This document shows, piece by piece, positions 33,406 to 41,951 of a DNA stretch of 64,000 nt; the first letter of the stretch is position 1, and each line of letters starts with the position of its first letter. This DNA is from Eubacteriales bacterium. Its GTDB lineage: Bacteria > Bacillota > Clostridia > Oscillospirales > CAG-382. The stretch lies in contig JAQWDK010000002.1 in assembly GCA_028705495.1 (NCBI GenBank), forward strand, positions 124,001 to 188,000, in the 5' to 3' direction. Below the pieces are notes generated by a model. That model worked only from the letters and a program-made list of their open reading frames with translations. It was not told where the DNA came from and ran no database searches. The position numbers were made by a program, and so were the translations under genes.

Positions 33406-34515
33406 TTATATTTGACCTGAGTTAGTGTTTAAGAATACTGCCACAGCAATAAAAAATACAACTGAAGCCCCAGCAATAATCGCAAGAAGTACACCGAAAA
33501 GGCTGTTGACCTCGTATAAAAGCCTGCTTTCCCGTTCAAGCCCTAATATGCGGCCGAGCATACCCGCAAGAAGTATCGAGAGTTTCGCCGTTACAACAAA
33601 TATAAGTGGAGGAACCGCAATTGACAGCATCGCTATGATCCCCGCCACACCCGTAGTTGCTTTGATAACCCCGACACTCGTATAAACGCTTTTGGCTGAT
33701 TCGCCGATGATACCGCCTATGACCGGTATAAAAACTCCCGATGCAAATTTTGCTGCTCTCATCGCTTGAGAATCGGCTGCTGCTGCTATTGTGGTTTGGA
33801 AATACAGCACAAAAGACAGCATCGCGAATAAAAATGCAAGTATCGTCGTAACGCTATTTCTTATTAGCGACGAGAGTGAACCGAGCTGTATGCAAGAAGG
33901 AAGAGCCGAAACAATGCAAAGGGCAAAGCAGACGGTCAGAAACGGCATGAGCAGCTTGCTGGCAACTGTTTCTATCAAGGTTAAAAAAATAGAGAGAGAC
34001 GACCAGCTTGCCGCAGCAGCTGCGGGATTTCCTCCGAGGGTGTATAGCGTTGTGGTAATAGGAAGATACGAGAGCATGAAGGAGGATATTGTGTTGAGCG
34101 CGACAATTGTCACCTCAAAAACTGTTTTTGCTGTGGTAAAAAGTGCTGCCGACAGCACCAGTATACTTATGTATTCGTATGTGTTAGTAAGAACCGGGTT
34201 TTCACCCTTTAGCCCAGATAACAAAGACGCTGCTATCAATATGCCAGCAAGCACTGAAAAACTGCGAAAGACGCTTGAAAAAGATTTTGTCAGCGAATCC
34301 GTGATTATTTCCAACAGTTTTGAAAATATATTGACCTGCTTGTTACCATTTTGTTCTTCATCATCAACATAATCACCGTAGCTCACATCATCAATTTTTT
34401 CAGCGATTGAATTTGTCAGCTCGTCCTCAAACGCTGATGCAGTTATTGGTAAAGAAAAAAGTATTAAAAAACACAGTAGTATTGACTTTATCAAACCTCT
34501 ATTTTTTATATTCAT
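33406..34515 (-). CDS. spoIIIAE: Stage III sporulation protein AE
   Basis: A 369-residue polytopic protein with an N-terminal signal-like helix ending ITASAFEDE and about seven membrane helices. It is one of the most conserved SpoIIIA membrane subunits and probably forms the channel base with AD and AC. SYLPITTTLYTLGGNPAAAA and KFASGVFIPVIGGIIGES are typical family segments. Confidence 0.93.
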   Translation of the reverse strand: MNIKNRGLIKSILLCFLILFSLPITASAFEDELTNSIAEKIDDVSYGDYVDDEEQNGNKQVNIFSKLLEIITDSLTKSFSSVFRSFSVLAGILIAASLLSGLKGENPVLTNTYEYISILVLSAALFTTAKTVFEVTIVALNTISSFMLSYLPITTTLYTLGGNPAAAAASWSSLSIFLTLIETVASKLLMPFLTVCFALCIVSALPSCIQLGSLSSLIRNSVTTILAFLFAMLSFVLYFQTTIAAAADSQAMRAAKFASGVFIPVIGGIIGESAKSVYTSVGVIKATTGVAGIIAMLSIAVPPLIFVVTAKLSILLAGMLGRILGLERESRLLYEVNSLFGVLLAIIAGASVVFFIAVAVFLNTNSGQI

Positions 34516-34520
34516 CTTAT

Positions 34521-34907
34521 TTATACCAATCCGTCAATTGAGTTGACTATTTGTTGCAACAAAGGGAGTGACAGGAGCAAAATGCCTATTTTCCCACCAA
34601 GCTCCACTTTTACGGCAATCGAATTTTCTCCGCAATCTCTGCATATCTCGGCACAAACTCTACTGCACAAAGCGATCCCGAGCGCTTTCATCATAATGCC
34701 GAGATAGCCACCCATACCGTATGAATTAGCGAGCGCTTTCGTAAAATCGAGCACCGGTAAAGCAAGTCGCAATAGCACCGCAAGTAAAGCGATAGTCGCT
34801 GCAATCGCAAGCCCCGGTGCGAGTTCTTCACGCAGTCGGCGTACTGTTATTACAATAATACTAATACCGACAGCCGCAAAACTAATAGTGACAGCGTCCA
34901 TTGTCAA
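34521..34907 (-). CDS. spoIIIAD: Stage III sporulation protein AD
   Basis: A 128-residue protein with four predicted membrane helices (VTISFAAVGISIIVIT, LAIAATIALLAVLL). The middle segment YLGIMMKALGIALCSRVCAE is characteristic. Its start overlaps the spoIIIAC stop (ATGA at 34904-34907), which indicates coupled translation. Confidence 0.93.
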   Translation of the reverse strand: MTMDAVTISFAAVGISIIVITVRRLREELAPGLAIAATIALLAVLLRLALPVLDFTKALANSYGMGGYLGIMMKALGIALCSRVCAEICRDCGENSIAVKVELGGKIGILLLSLPLLQQIVNSIDGLV

Positions 34908-35098
34908 AGACCGAAGATGTTGCGAATTGTCGAGAAAAGGTTGTCAATTTCGGCAATCAACAGTAGCGCGACTATTATGACACCTGCTAAGCTGACGAAA
35001 GTCGCTTGCTCGTCCCTTCCCGATTTATGCAGTATTTGATAAGCTACACTTACAAGCAGGCCTATACCAGCGATTTTTAAGAGAAGTGCTATATTCAA
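34904..35098 (-). CDS. spoIIIAC: Stage III sporulation protein AC
   Basis: A 64-residue protein with two membrane helices (LLLKIAGIGLLVSVAYQIL; FVSLAGVIIVALLLIAEI). The start is a TTG at 35098, 6 nt after AAAGGGA, giving exactly the family length; a longer open frame upstream overlaps spoIIIAB. HKSGRDEQA in the loop is a hallmark of AC. Confidence 0.94.
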   Translation of the reverse strand: MNIALLLKIAGIGLLVSVAYQILHKSGRDEQATFVSLAGVIIVALLLIAEIDNLFSTIRNIFGL

Positions 35099-35129
35099 TG
35101 ATATTCCCTTTCTTTCATATAATGCAGTT

Positions 35130-35621
35130 TTACAGAAGAAGTATCGAAATAACAACACCGATAAGCAGCGAAACCGATTTATAGACCTTCTGTTTTCCTT
35201 CAAGTGTTCTTCTCTGTTCTTTGAGGCAATCCTCAAGCACCTTTTCGAGATAGACAAGCTGTTCAATCTGTGTTTTCAAATCGCAACGGCCTAACTCTGC
35301 GCCGACGCCGAGAGCTGAAACCTCAGCATCCTTTGGCAGAAGAAGAAGTTTAACAGCCTTTTGCCAGCGTTTTGCATAATCTTCTGTCGACACAGGGTTG
35401 TTGATACAAGAGAGAAAACCACATTCGTTAAGAACATTGTCCTCATAACCTCCGAATATTTGTGAAAGTGGAATTCTTGTTGCTAAAATCGAACTTCTGA
35501 TATGTACCACAAGCTTACCCAGTGCATAAATTCTGTCGCATATCACTTTTTCGGACCGAGATGCAACCACTCCGAGGAAGAAGAATGCACAGCACAGCAT
35601 TACTGCTCCTACAAGCTCCAT
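35130..35621 (-). CDS. spoIIIAB: Stage III sporulation protein AB
   Basis: A 163-residue protein with membrane helices at both ends and a helical domain between them. The fold is related to GspF of type II secretion. VGVVAS-like GVVASRSEKVICDRI, LGAELGRCDLKTQIEQL and the C-terminal SLLIGVVISILLL are as expected. It starts 4 nt after spoIIIAA. Confidence 0.92.
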   Translation of the reverse strand: MELVGAVMLCCAFFFLGVVASRSEKVICDRIYALGKLVVHIRSSILATRIPLSQIFGGYEDNVLNECGFLSCINNPVSTEDYAKRWQKAVKLLLLPKDAEVSALGVGAELGRCDLKTQIEQLVYLEKVLEDCLKEQRRTLEGKQKVYKSVSLLIGVVISILLL

Positions 35622-35625
35622 GATC

Positions 35626-36540
35626 TCATATCCTTTCTATTTTCACACTGTAACCGTCCCCGATATTAACTGAATAATCAAATATTCCGCTGTCAAAAAG
35701 CTTTTTCATAAAAGGCCTCCTGAAAATACCCTCAAGGCTGTTACCGTGCGCAGAAGCAATTAGCACAACACCGCTGTTTTGTGCATTCATCAATGGTTCG
35801 CAATCGCTCTCAGAGAGTTCGTCACAAATAATAATTTGAGGCGACATGGACCTGGTGACAAGCTCAATTCCCTCCGATTTACGACATCCGCTGATAACAT
35901 CAATCAATCTCCCGCTCATTTCCGGTAAGAATACCTCGCTACGTTCGTCAACGAGCGCTGTTCTCAATTCCAATCCGAACTCCGCACCAGACAGCAGCAC
36001 CGCTGCAGAGCGTAAAAACGAGGTTTTGCCGAGCCCTGGTGGTGAGAACACTAATGTTCCACTCGGCCCGTCTTTACGGAACAGCTCGGCCAAGGGATAG
36101 GCAAAGTTGGGATATAGCCTATGGATTCGAAGATTGACTGAAGTTATTTCGGAGAAAGTTATTATGCCGCTTGTCCCACTGACAGCAGTACCACATATAC
36201 CAGCTCTACCTCCGTCAGGTAAGGGGATGTAGCCTTTTTTTATCGTCTCTTCAAATGTGTAAAGTGAATATCTCGAAAGCAGCGATATGCAGTCATCGAT
36301 ATCTTTTTTCGTACACTTTACGCCACCGCTAATTGGACAAGGTTTTCCATCATTATTTAGAGCAACCGACTTTCCTTTTACTGTTATTGTAAACGGAGAG
36401 CCTGTACGCAGTCTTATTTCCGTTGCTCCTACCCATATTTTTTCTGGCACCGCAGCAAGGATTCTGGTCAGTTTTTCCGGCAAGTATTTGAAAAGTGATG
36501 TAATATCTGAATAAATAACCTCACCACCATCCATTTCCAC
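35626..36540 (-). CDS. spoIIIAA: Stage III sporulation protein AA (secretion ATPase)
   Basis: A 304-residue cytosolic ATPase related to type II/IV secretion motors that powers the SpoIIIA-SpoIIQ channel. Walker A is FSPPGLGKTSFL, followed by LVDERSEV and the Walker B region IIICDELSES, with ASAHGNSLEGIFRRPF near the end. The start is GTG at 36540 or ATG at 36534; neither has a strong SD. The probable sigma-E promoter at 36560-36588 leaves only about 13 nt of leader. Confidence 0.94.
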   Translation of the reverse strand: MEMDGGEVIYSDITSLFKYLPEKLTRILAAVPEKIWVGATEIRLRTGSPFTITVKGKSVALNNDGKPCPISGGVKCTKKDIDDCISLLSRYSLYTFEETIKKGYIPLPDGGRAGICGTAVSGTSGIITFSEITSVNLRIHRLYPNFAYPLAELFRKDGPSGTLVFSPPGLGKTSFLRSAAVLLSGAEFGLELRTALVDERSEVFLPEMSGRLIDVISGCRKSEGIELVTRSMSPQIIICDELSESDCEPLMNAQNSGVVLIASAHGNSLEGIFRRPFMKKLFDSGIFDYSVNIGDGYSVKIERI

Positions 36541-36559
36541 TTTCTTCTGCCTTTGATTA

Positions 36560-36588
36560 ATAATATAAATAGGAGTCAGAAAATATGC
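36560..36588 (-). promoter_or_regulatory. Candidate sigma-E promoter of the spoIIIA operon
   Basis: On the minus strand GCATATT (36582-36588) matches the sigma-E -35 pattern KMATATT. TATATTAT (36560-36567), 14 bases on, matches the CATAnnAT-type -10 at most positions. Confidence 0.65.
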
Positions 36589-36597
36589 TCGTCGGTA

Positions 36598-36625
36598 TTG
36601 ACAAAAGTGAAATAATGTGTATAAT
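36598..36625 (+). promoter_or_regulatory. Promoter of tRNA-Val
   Basis: TTGACA (36598-36603), 16-base spacer, TATAAT (36620-36625). The sequence from TGTGTATAAT to TGTCGCTTG nearly repeats the rplM promoter region at 25171-25195. Confidence 0.85.
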
Positions 36626-36665
36626 ATATCTTGTCGCTTGAAATAATACTTGCGGCAAATTATTT

Positions 36666-36741
36666 GGGCGTTTAGCTCAGCTGGTAGAGCACTCGCTTGA
36701 CGTGCGAGTGGTCAGGGATTCGAGTTCCTTAACGCCCACCA
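36666..36741 (+). tRNA. tRNA-Val (anticodon GAC)
   Basis: A full cloverleaf: acceptor GGGCGTT/AACGCCC, D-arm GCTC..GAGC, anticodon stem CTCGC/GCGAG with loop TTGACGT (anticodon GAC), T-arm AGGGA-TTCGAGT-TCCTT, discriminator A, and an encoded CCA (36739-36741). Confidence 0.97.
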
Positions 36742-36744
36742 AGA

Positions 36745-36793
36745 AAAAATCTCATTTTAAAAAGCGCAAGCGCTTTTAAAATGAGATTTTTTA
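36745..36793 (+). terminator. Terminator of tRNA-Val
   Basis: AAATCTCATTTTAAAA and AGCGC pair with GCGCT and TTTTAAAATGAGATTT around a two-base loop, with a one-base bulge, followed by TTTATT. Confidence 0.8.
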
Positions 36794-36913
36794 TTATATC
36801 CGTTCCTAACAGAATGGATATAATATATCTTCGATGTGATATCGCACTTCGTGCGGTGATATATCATGAGGCGAAGCCGTATATTGTATCGCATAAGCGA
36901 TATATTATTATGC
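36794..36913. repeat. Cluster of palindromes with TTC/GAA-type loops
   Basis: Successive inverted repeats: TTATATCC/GGATATAA (36794-36823), ATATCGCAC-TTC-GTGCG..ATAT (about 36838-36862), GGC-GAA-GCC (about 36870-36878), and TATCGC-ATAA-GCGATA (about 36886-36903). No reading frame is preserved. It looks like an intergenic palindromic repeat array. Confidence 0.65.
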
Positions 36914-36915
36914 AA

Positions 36916-36946
36916 AATTCTCCCCCGTAAACTACGGGGGAGAATT
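36916..36946. terminator. Terminator of the peptide-binding protein gene
   Basis: A perfect 14-bp stem AATTCTCCCCCGTA/TACGGGGGAGAATT with a 3-nt loop, ten bases beyond the stop codon of the minus-strand gene. Confidence 0.9.
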
Positions 36947-36955
36947 GTTTCATTA

Positions 36956-38692
36956 CTATTCTGAGGTACCTGTTGACTTCTTTGCATCTTCGATTGCAGC
37001 ATTTATTTCAAGGTAGCCTTTGAGATTGAGCTTTGTAAGGTCCTTAAAACCGAAGTATGATGTTTTAAGACCTGACAGAGATTTGCTTATGATATAGCTG
37101 TCTACATTAAAATAGAGAGGTGCGGAAGGCATAAGCTCGACTAGCTTCTTCTCAGCGTTGTGAAGAAGTCCTGCTCTCTCGCCAAGGTCAGTAACATTGA
37201 CAATCGAATCGATCAGATCATCATATTCCTGGCTCTCAATACCGGTGTAGTGCGGTGTATAAGCCGCTGCTTCAAGGTCTATGGAGACAACACTACCACT
37301 GTAATATCTTGCGTAAGGAGCAAGGTATCCGAAAGCATCGGTCATATTGCCGATTATGTCAAGTCCGAGAACGTCGAAATCTCTTTCGTAAAGCTTTGTG
37401 CGCAGCTGGTTGTATCTGAGTTCTTCAAGGTTTACGGTATAACCAAGACCTTCCCAAACGCTCTTAGCATATTCAGCAACAGCTTTTTCAACTGTGTTTG
37501 TTTTGCTTGCGTAATAGGAGATGGTGAAAGAACCTTTACTTGCTCCAGCTTCGCTCAAGAGCCTGTTAGCTTCTGAGATATTCGCTTCTGGGGCAATGGT
37601 ATTTCCTGCGACTGCTCTGAACTCGGTTTTGTATGTAGTGTCAAAAACACCATGTGGAACAAATCCGGTCGCTGGTACAACACCTCTGCCGACTATTTTT
37701 GCTATCTCGTTTCTATCAAGAGCGGCGGAAAGTGCCTGCCTTGTCTTAGCGTCAGAAAACAAAGAATTTGTTGTGTTAAAGTAGTAGTTGTAGGATGAAA
37801 GCTGTTTTGTGGTCTTAACATCCTTACCATACTTTTCATAGCCTTCTTTTGTAAAGTTGCCGAGGTAGAAGGTATTACCAGCGTCAAACTGTTCTTCTTG
37901 GAACTCAGCACCCACTTTATCGTTGCCATCAAACTCAACGATGATTCTGTATGGTTTTACATATTTATCGAAAGCTTCGTCCTTGATAATACGGTAGTAA
38001 GAAGAGCGTTCAAGTACGATTGATTTACCATTTTCTATGGACGAAAGTCTAAAAGGTCCGTTTGTTACTATTGTTGTGCTCTTAGAAGCCCAGTTTTTCA
38101 CATCTTTTGATACAATGTTCTCGCGGAGTGGAGAAAGTCCGATACAAGCAACTGTTTCTGCAAAAAGGTTAAGGTCGTATTCTTCATTAAATGTAACTTG
38201 AAGCTCGTAGTCGCCACTCGCTTCTATACCAATTTTATCAGTTGTCATAACGCCGCTTTTAACTTCTTTTGCATTCTTAATCGGGAACAGCAAAGAAGCA
38301 TAGGGGCTTTCGGTCTCTGGCTCTAAAATTCTTCTCCAAGCGTAAACTACGTCTTCAGCTCTTACACCGATTCCGTCGCTCCATCTTGTTTCAACAAGTT
38401 CGAATACTATTTTATACTCTCCATCAATCGCATCAACTTTAGAATACCAGTTTTTTGCGAGCGCGGGTTGAACCTTTCCGTTTTCATCAATTCGGGTCAG
38501 AGGTTCGAAAATCAATCCCAGGAATTTTGTAATTTCGGAATCCATCTGCATTATTGTGGGGTCGAGGCTTTCAGGAAAAGACCCGAGATACATCTTGATC
38601 ATCGCGCCCTTATCATTCTCGTCCCTTGCACAAGATGCAAATACCCCGAGGCTCATGATGAGCACAAGCATTAAAGCTATAACTCTTTTCAT
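36956..38692 (-). CDS. Peptide ABC transporter substrate-binding lipoprotein (OppA-like)
   Basis: A 578-residue family 5 solute-binding protein. A signal peptide with lipobox GVFASC puts the modified Cys near residue 21. The family signature region is GLIFEPLTRIDENGKVQPALAKNW, followed by RWSDGIGVRAEDVVYAWRR and ALSAALDRNEIAKIVGRG. It probably binds oligopeptides at the cell surface. No permease or ATPase genes are adjacent, so it is an orphan or serves a transporter elsewhere. Its own promoter (38797-38825) and a leader hairpin (38748-38772) precede it. Confidence 0.92.
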   Translation of the reverse strand: MKRVIALMLVLIMSLGVFASCARDENDKGAMIKMYLGSFPESLDPTIMQMDSEITKFLGLIFEPLTRIDENGKVQPALAKNWYSKVDAIDGEYKIVFELVETRWSDGIGVRAEDVVYAWRRILEPETESPYASLLFPIKNAKEVKSGVMTTDKIGIEASGDYELQVTFNEEYDLNLFAETVACIGLSPLRENIVSKDVKNWASKSTTIVTNGPFRLSSIENGKSIVLERSSYYRIIKDEAFDKYVKPYRIIVEFDGNDKVGAEFQEEQFDAGNTFYLGNFTKEGYEKYGKDVKTTKQLSSYNYYFNTTNSLFSDAKTRQALSAALDRNEIAKIVGRGVVPATGFVPHGVFDTTYKTEFRAVAGNTIAPEANISEANRLLSEAGASKGSFTISYYASKTNTVEKAVAEYAKSVWEGLGYTVNLEELRYNQLRTKLYERDFDVLGLDIIGNMTDAFGYLAPYARYYSGSVVSIDLEAAAYTPHYTGIESQEYDDLIDSIVNVTDLGERAGLLHNAEKKLVELMPSAPLYFNVDSYIISKSLSGLKTSYFGFKDLTKLNLKGYLEINAAIEDAKKSTGTSE

Positions 38693-38747
38693 TAAACTGT
38701 CATCCTTCCGCTACTGTTTGAAAATATGCCGATACTGTACGAACATA

Positions 38748-38772
38748 ACTGCCGTAAGCTGATTACGGCAGT
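38748..38772 (-). other. Leader hairpin of the peptide-binding protein gene
   Basis: A perfect 10-bp inverted repeat ACTGCCGTAA/TTACGGCAGT with a 5-nt loop in the 5' leader. No T-run follows on the minus strand, so it is not an intrinsic terminator. Confidence 0.6.
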
Positions 38773-38796
38773 GTGTCCGGCAGAAACGCTTGAAGT

Positions 38797-38825
38797 ATTA
38801 TAGCATGTTGATGAAAAATAATCAA
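38797..38825 (-). promoter_or_regulatory. Promoter of the peptide-binding protein gene
   Basis: TTGATT (38820-38825) and TGC-TATAAT (38797-38802) on the minus strand, 17-base spacer. The leader is about 100 nt. The rest of 38826-38914 shows nothing else. Confidence 0.7.
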
Positions 38826-38914
38826 TGAGGAAAAAACATATTCTTTTTAATTCACAAAATAATCTGCACATTTTTGTTGATGTTGCACAAATCTGAAACT
38901 GCTCTTTGAAACTA

Positions 38915-38943
38915 TTGCTAAGAAGATAAAGTTATTATATAAT
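38915..38943 (+). promoter_or_regulatory. Promoter of the membrane protein gene at 39000
   Basis: TTGCTA (38915-38920), 17-base spacer, TATAAT (38938-38943). Confidence 0.65.
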
Positions 38944-38999
38944 ATACATATACTATGAAATAGAAATCCTAACCGCTTAGCGGTGGAAAGAATGGGGAC

Positions 39000-39473
39000 A
39001 TGATAATAAAAACAAGTACCACTGAAGTAAACGCTGAGGCTGTACACTCGCGCATAAAAAATAATTTTGATTATATGACCTCTGAGGCTTATTATGCCGG
39101 AAATGACGAATTTCTCGACAACGTTTTTATGGGGAAACGTAAAGACGAAAAAATTTACCTCATTAACCGCCCGGCAAAGTCTTTTTCAGTGTTTTCAACA
39201 GTTTTCAGAGGAATAATTGTCTGTTCTGACGGATCGTGCTATATAAAAGGCTACTTCGGAAAGAGATATTTTGATTATTTTATCTTTTTACTCTTAAGCG
39301 CAGCTGTTTTGTATTTCGCAAGTGAAATGACAAGATTATCGTCGCAATCAGATGCTATAGGTGTCGCTTTAATTTGGGGTGTCATTTCCTTATTCATCCT
39401 CATTCCTTCTAAAAAGACAAAGCAGAAATATACGGACTTCCTTCAGCGCATCGCCGATATGAATATTCAGTAA
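39000..39473 (+). CDS. Unknown membrane protein with two helices
   Basis: A 157-residue protein I do not recognise. Residues 1-85 are soluble and mixed. Two membrane helices follow (about 97-113 YFIFLLLSAAVLYFAS, 124-143 GVALIWGVISLFILI), then a short basic tail KKTKQKYTDF. No signal peptide. The SD is GGTGGAAAG 8-14 nt upstream. The gene stands alone between its promoter and the histidine phosphatase gene, which has its own SD about 130 bp later. The layout (soluble head, paired helices) occurs in many small Firmicute membrane proteins and gives no function. Confidence 0.6.
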   Translation: MIIKTSTTEVNAEAVHSRIKNNFDYMTSEAYYAGNDEFLDNVFMGKRKDEKIYLINRPAKSFSVFSTVFRGIIVCSDGSCYIKGYFGKRYFDYFIFLLLSAAVLYFASEMTRLSSQSDAIGVALIWGVISLFILIPSKKTKQKYTDFLQRIADMNIQ

Positions 39474-39613
39474 ATATTCTGACTACATTAACCCCAAATC
39501 ACAGGGTTTTTATATTTACAAATGTTAATATTTATGTTATACTGTTTTAAATGCTTTAGGAAGTTTGTCCTGACTGCTGGAGCATCCCTATTTTATTGAA
39601 AGGATGGTCGAAT

Positions 39614-40249
39614 ATGGAACTTTATATTATCAGACATGGTGATCCGGACTACGCCAACGACACTCTCACTGAAAAAGGATGGGAGCAAGCGAAGCTTCTC
39701 GCTGAACGGATGGCGCTGATCAAACCTACAAAAATATATGCATCTCCGCGAGGCAGGGCTAAGGATACAGCAAAAGTAACTTGTGAAAAGCTCGCTATGA
39801 CATACAAAGTTGAAGAGTGGACAACGGAGAGTATGGATTACATGCAGTACCCCCCTCACAAAAAAGGCAAACTGCCAAGATGTAAATGGGAAACAAGTCT
39901 TAACGACGGAGTCGAGAATTATAAGGATTTTTCTGACGAAGACAGGTATTACACATTAGATGAGCTACCAATTTGCTCGGACGATTTTCTTTCTCGTCAC
40001 GGTTATGCAAGAGTTGGTCTTGCATATAAAGCGAAAAAACCCAATGACGATAAAATAGCGGTGTTCTGTCATGGAGGTTTCGGTGGTGCATGGATTTCAC
40101 ATCTTTTGTCCTTACCACCCGCAATGGGATGGTTACAATTTGCGCTCCAGACAACATCCGTTTCAAAATTTCTATTTGAAAACACCGATGACAACCTTAC
40201 ATATCCCAGATGTATCTATTTAAATAACATCGTTCATCTCCAAAAATAA
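39614..40249 (+). CDS. Histidine phosphatase family protein
   Basis: A 211-residue member of the phosphoglycerate mutase-like superfamily. The catalytic ELYIIRHGDPDY holds the phosphorylated His. IYASPRGRAKDTA supplies arginines, and VFCHGGFGGAW carries the second His. An acidic residue region (EWTTESMDYM) is also present. The substrate is unknown; relatives act on phosphosugars, cobalamin precursors or nucleotides. ATG at 39614 lies 9 nt after AAAGGA. A terminator follows at 40255-40300. Confidence 0.87.
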   Translation: MELYIIRHGDPDYANDTLTEKGWEQAKLLAERMALIKPTKIYASPRGRAKDTAKVTCEKLAMTYKVEEWTTESMDYMQYPPHKKGKLPRCKWETSLNDGVENYKDFSDEDRYYTLDELPICSDDFLSRHGYARVGLAYKAKKPNDDKIAVFCHGGFGGAWISHLLSLPPAMGWLQFALQTTSVSKFLFENTDDNLTYPRCIYLNNIVHLQK

Positions 40250-40254
40250 AATTT

Positions 40255-40300
40255 CACCCCTTCATTTAGATGATTTGTCTAAGAAGGGGTGTTATTTATC
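40255..40300. terminator. Bidirectional terminator between the phosphatase and pyk genes
   Basis: CACCCCTTC (40255-40263) pairs with GAAGGGGTG (40283-40291), followed by TTATTTAT. The inner part TTTAGA/TCTAAG extends the stem. Confidence 0.8.
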
Positions 40301-41722
40301 TTATTCTACTGTGTGAACCTTTAACATATTGGTGTTAACCGTAGCATCAAGCGGGATTCCTGCGGTTATAACAACCATATCTCCTGCACTTACAAGGTCG
40401 TCCTGTTTAGCACAGTCAATAGCATGTCTTATGAGTTCGTCAAAATTAGTCTGCCAGCGAGCAAGAACAGGATGAACGCCCCACGACAACGCGAGCTGGT
40501 AGAATGTTTTTTCAAAAGGAGTTGCAGCGACAATCGGATGATGAGGTCTGAATTTCGACATGCGTCTCGCGGTATGGCCACCTCTTGTTACCGCAATTAT
40601 CGCTTTTACATTTACATCACGAGCAGTTATTGCCGCAGCTTCACAGATTGCGTTTGTTACGTCACCTGTCACTGTTTCATAGGAGATGTCTTTGTAATAA
40701 TCCATCTCTAAAGCATCTTTTTCGGCTTGACTGACTATTTTAGACATAACTTTTACAGCTTGTATTGGGAATTTACCCGATGCACTTTCACCGGAGAGCA
40801 TTACTGCCGATGTGCCATCGAAAACAGCGTTAGCTACATCCGTTATCTCCGCACGAGTTGGGGTCGGATTTACTATCATCGATTCCAGCATTTGAGTGGC
40901 AGTGATAACCATTTTACCCGTTTTATAGCATTTTTTAATAAACTTCTTTTGTAGACCAGGGAGCTTTTCATATGGAACTTCAACAGCCATATCGCCTCTT
41001 GCTACCATAATCCCGTCTGAAAGCTTCAGTATTTCTTCGAAGTTCTCAACGCCTTCAAGACTCTCTATTTTCGAAATAATTTTAATTTCATGTCCGCCAT
41101 TGTAATCGATAAACTTTCTTAATGTAACTACATCTTCCTTTGTTCTGACGAAAGATGCAGCAACAAAATCGATATTGTTTTCAATTCCAAAAAGTAAATC
41201 CTTCTTATCGTTTTCGCTCAGATATGGGCTGTCAAAATGTGATCCAGGTATGTTAATACCCTTATTGTTGCGAATAATACCGCCATTAATAACCCTACAG
41301 TAGACATTTTCAGCGTCAACTTTTTCAACTTCGAGATTAACTTTACCGTCATCAATGAGCACTGCGCTTCCCTGTTTCAGTGCTTTGGGTAAGTCCTTAA
41401 AAGTTACAGATGCGATTTTATTATTTCCGATAACTTCTTTAACTGTGAGTATAAATTCTTCTCCGTCAATAAGTTCCGTCATGCCGTTTTCAAAATCTTT
41501 GAGCCTGATTTCAGGTCCCTTTGTATCAAGAAGAATGGCGACAGGAAGCCCAAGCTTCTCACGAACTTTTTTTACTTTATCAATTGTTTCCTTATGGCTC
41601 TCATGATTACCATGAGAAAAATTCATTCTTGCGACATTCATACCCGCAAGCATCATTTCTTTTATGGTTTTTTCGCTATTTGAAGAAGGACCAAGTGTGC
41701 ATACAATTTTAGTCTTGCGCAT
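40301..41722 (-). CDS. pyk: Pyruvate kinase
   Basis: A 473-residue glycolytic enzyme that makes pyruvate and ATP from PEP. Motifs are RKTKIVCTLGPSS, ARMNFSHG, LLDTKGPEIR, IISKIESLEGVEN (catalytic Lys and Glu), MVARGDMAVEVP and TATQMLESM. It lacks the extra C-terminal PEP-utiliser domain found in Bacillus pyruvate kinase. The gene is monocistronic. A convincing promoter is not obvious in the upstream 230 bases, which otherwise hold only the next unit's terminator. Confidence 0.97.
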   Translation of the reverse strand: MRKTKIVCTLGPSSNSEKTIKEMMLAGMNVARMNFSHGNHESHKETIDKVKKVREKLGLPVAILLDTKGPEIRLKDFENGMTELIDGEEFILTVKEVIGNNKIASVTFKDLPKALKQGSAVLIDDGKVNLEVEKVDAENVYCRVINGGIIRNNKGINIPGSHFDSPYLSENDKKDLLFGIENNIDFVAASFVRTKEDVVTLRKFIDYNGGHEIKIISKIESLEGVENFEEILKLSDGIMVARGDMAVEVPYEKLPGLQKKFIKKCYKTGKMVITATQMLESMIVNPTPTRAEITDVANAVFDGTSAVMLSGESASGKFPIQAVKVMSKIVSQAEKDALEMDYYKDISYETVTGDVTNAICEAAAITARDVNVKAIIAVTRGGHTARRMSKFRPHHPIVAATPFEKTFYQLALSWGVHPVLARWQTNFDELIRHAIDCAKQDDLVSAGDMVVITAGIPLDATVNTNMLKVHTVE

Positions 41723-41899
41723 GGATTATAAAATCTCCCTGATATGGTTTGTAAGAAGTGTATGTAATAATGCAGAGTTAAAATAAAATTTCTACATGAT
41801 TTTTTGCACGAATTCTCTAATGATACTGTATCACATAAATGTTAAGATTTTTAACGACCTCTGCTAAGCTTTCGTAAATCTTAAAAATATAACAAACAA

Positions 41900-41930
41900 A
41901 ACTGCCGCGATAAACGCGGCAGTTACTGTC
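41900..41930 (-). terminator. Terminator of the sugar oxidoreductase/isomerase unit
   Basis: A perfect 10-bp stem AACTGCCGCG/CGCGGCAGTT (41900-41924) followed on the minus strand by TTGTTTGTT. Confidence 0.85.
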
Positions 41931-41951
41931 ATATTACACAATTGTTCTTTG

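Noticed and set aside
33791-34372. Plus-strand open frame of 193 codons
   Set aside because: Antisense shadow of spoIIIAE; no SD or family match.
41821-41833. TGATACTGTATCA palindrome upstream of pyk as an operator
   Set aside because: Only 6-bp half sites, no promoter could be placed with confidence beside it, and such short palindromes are frequent by chance.
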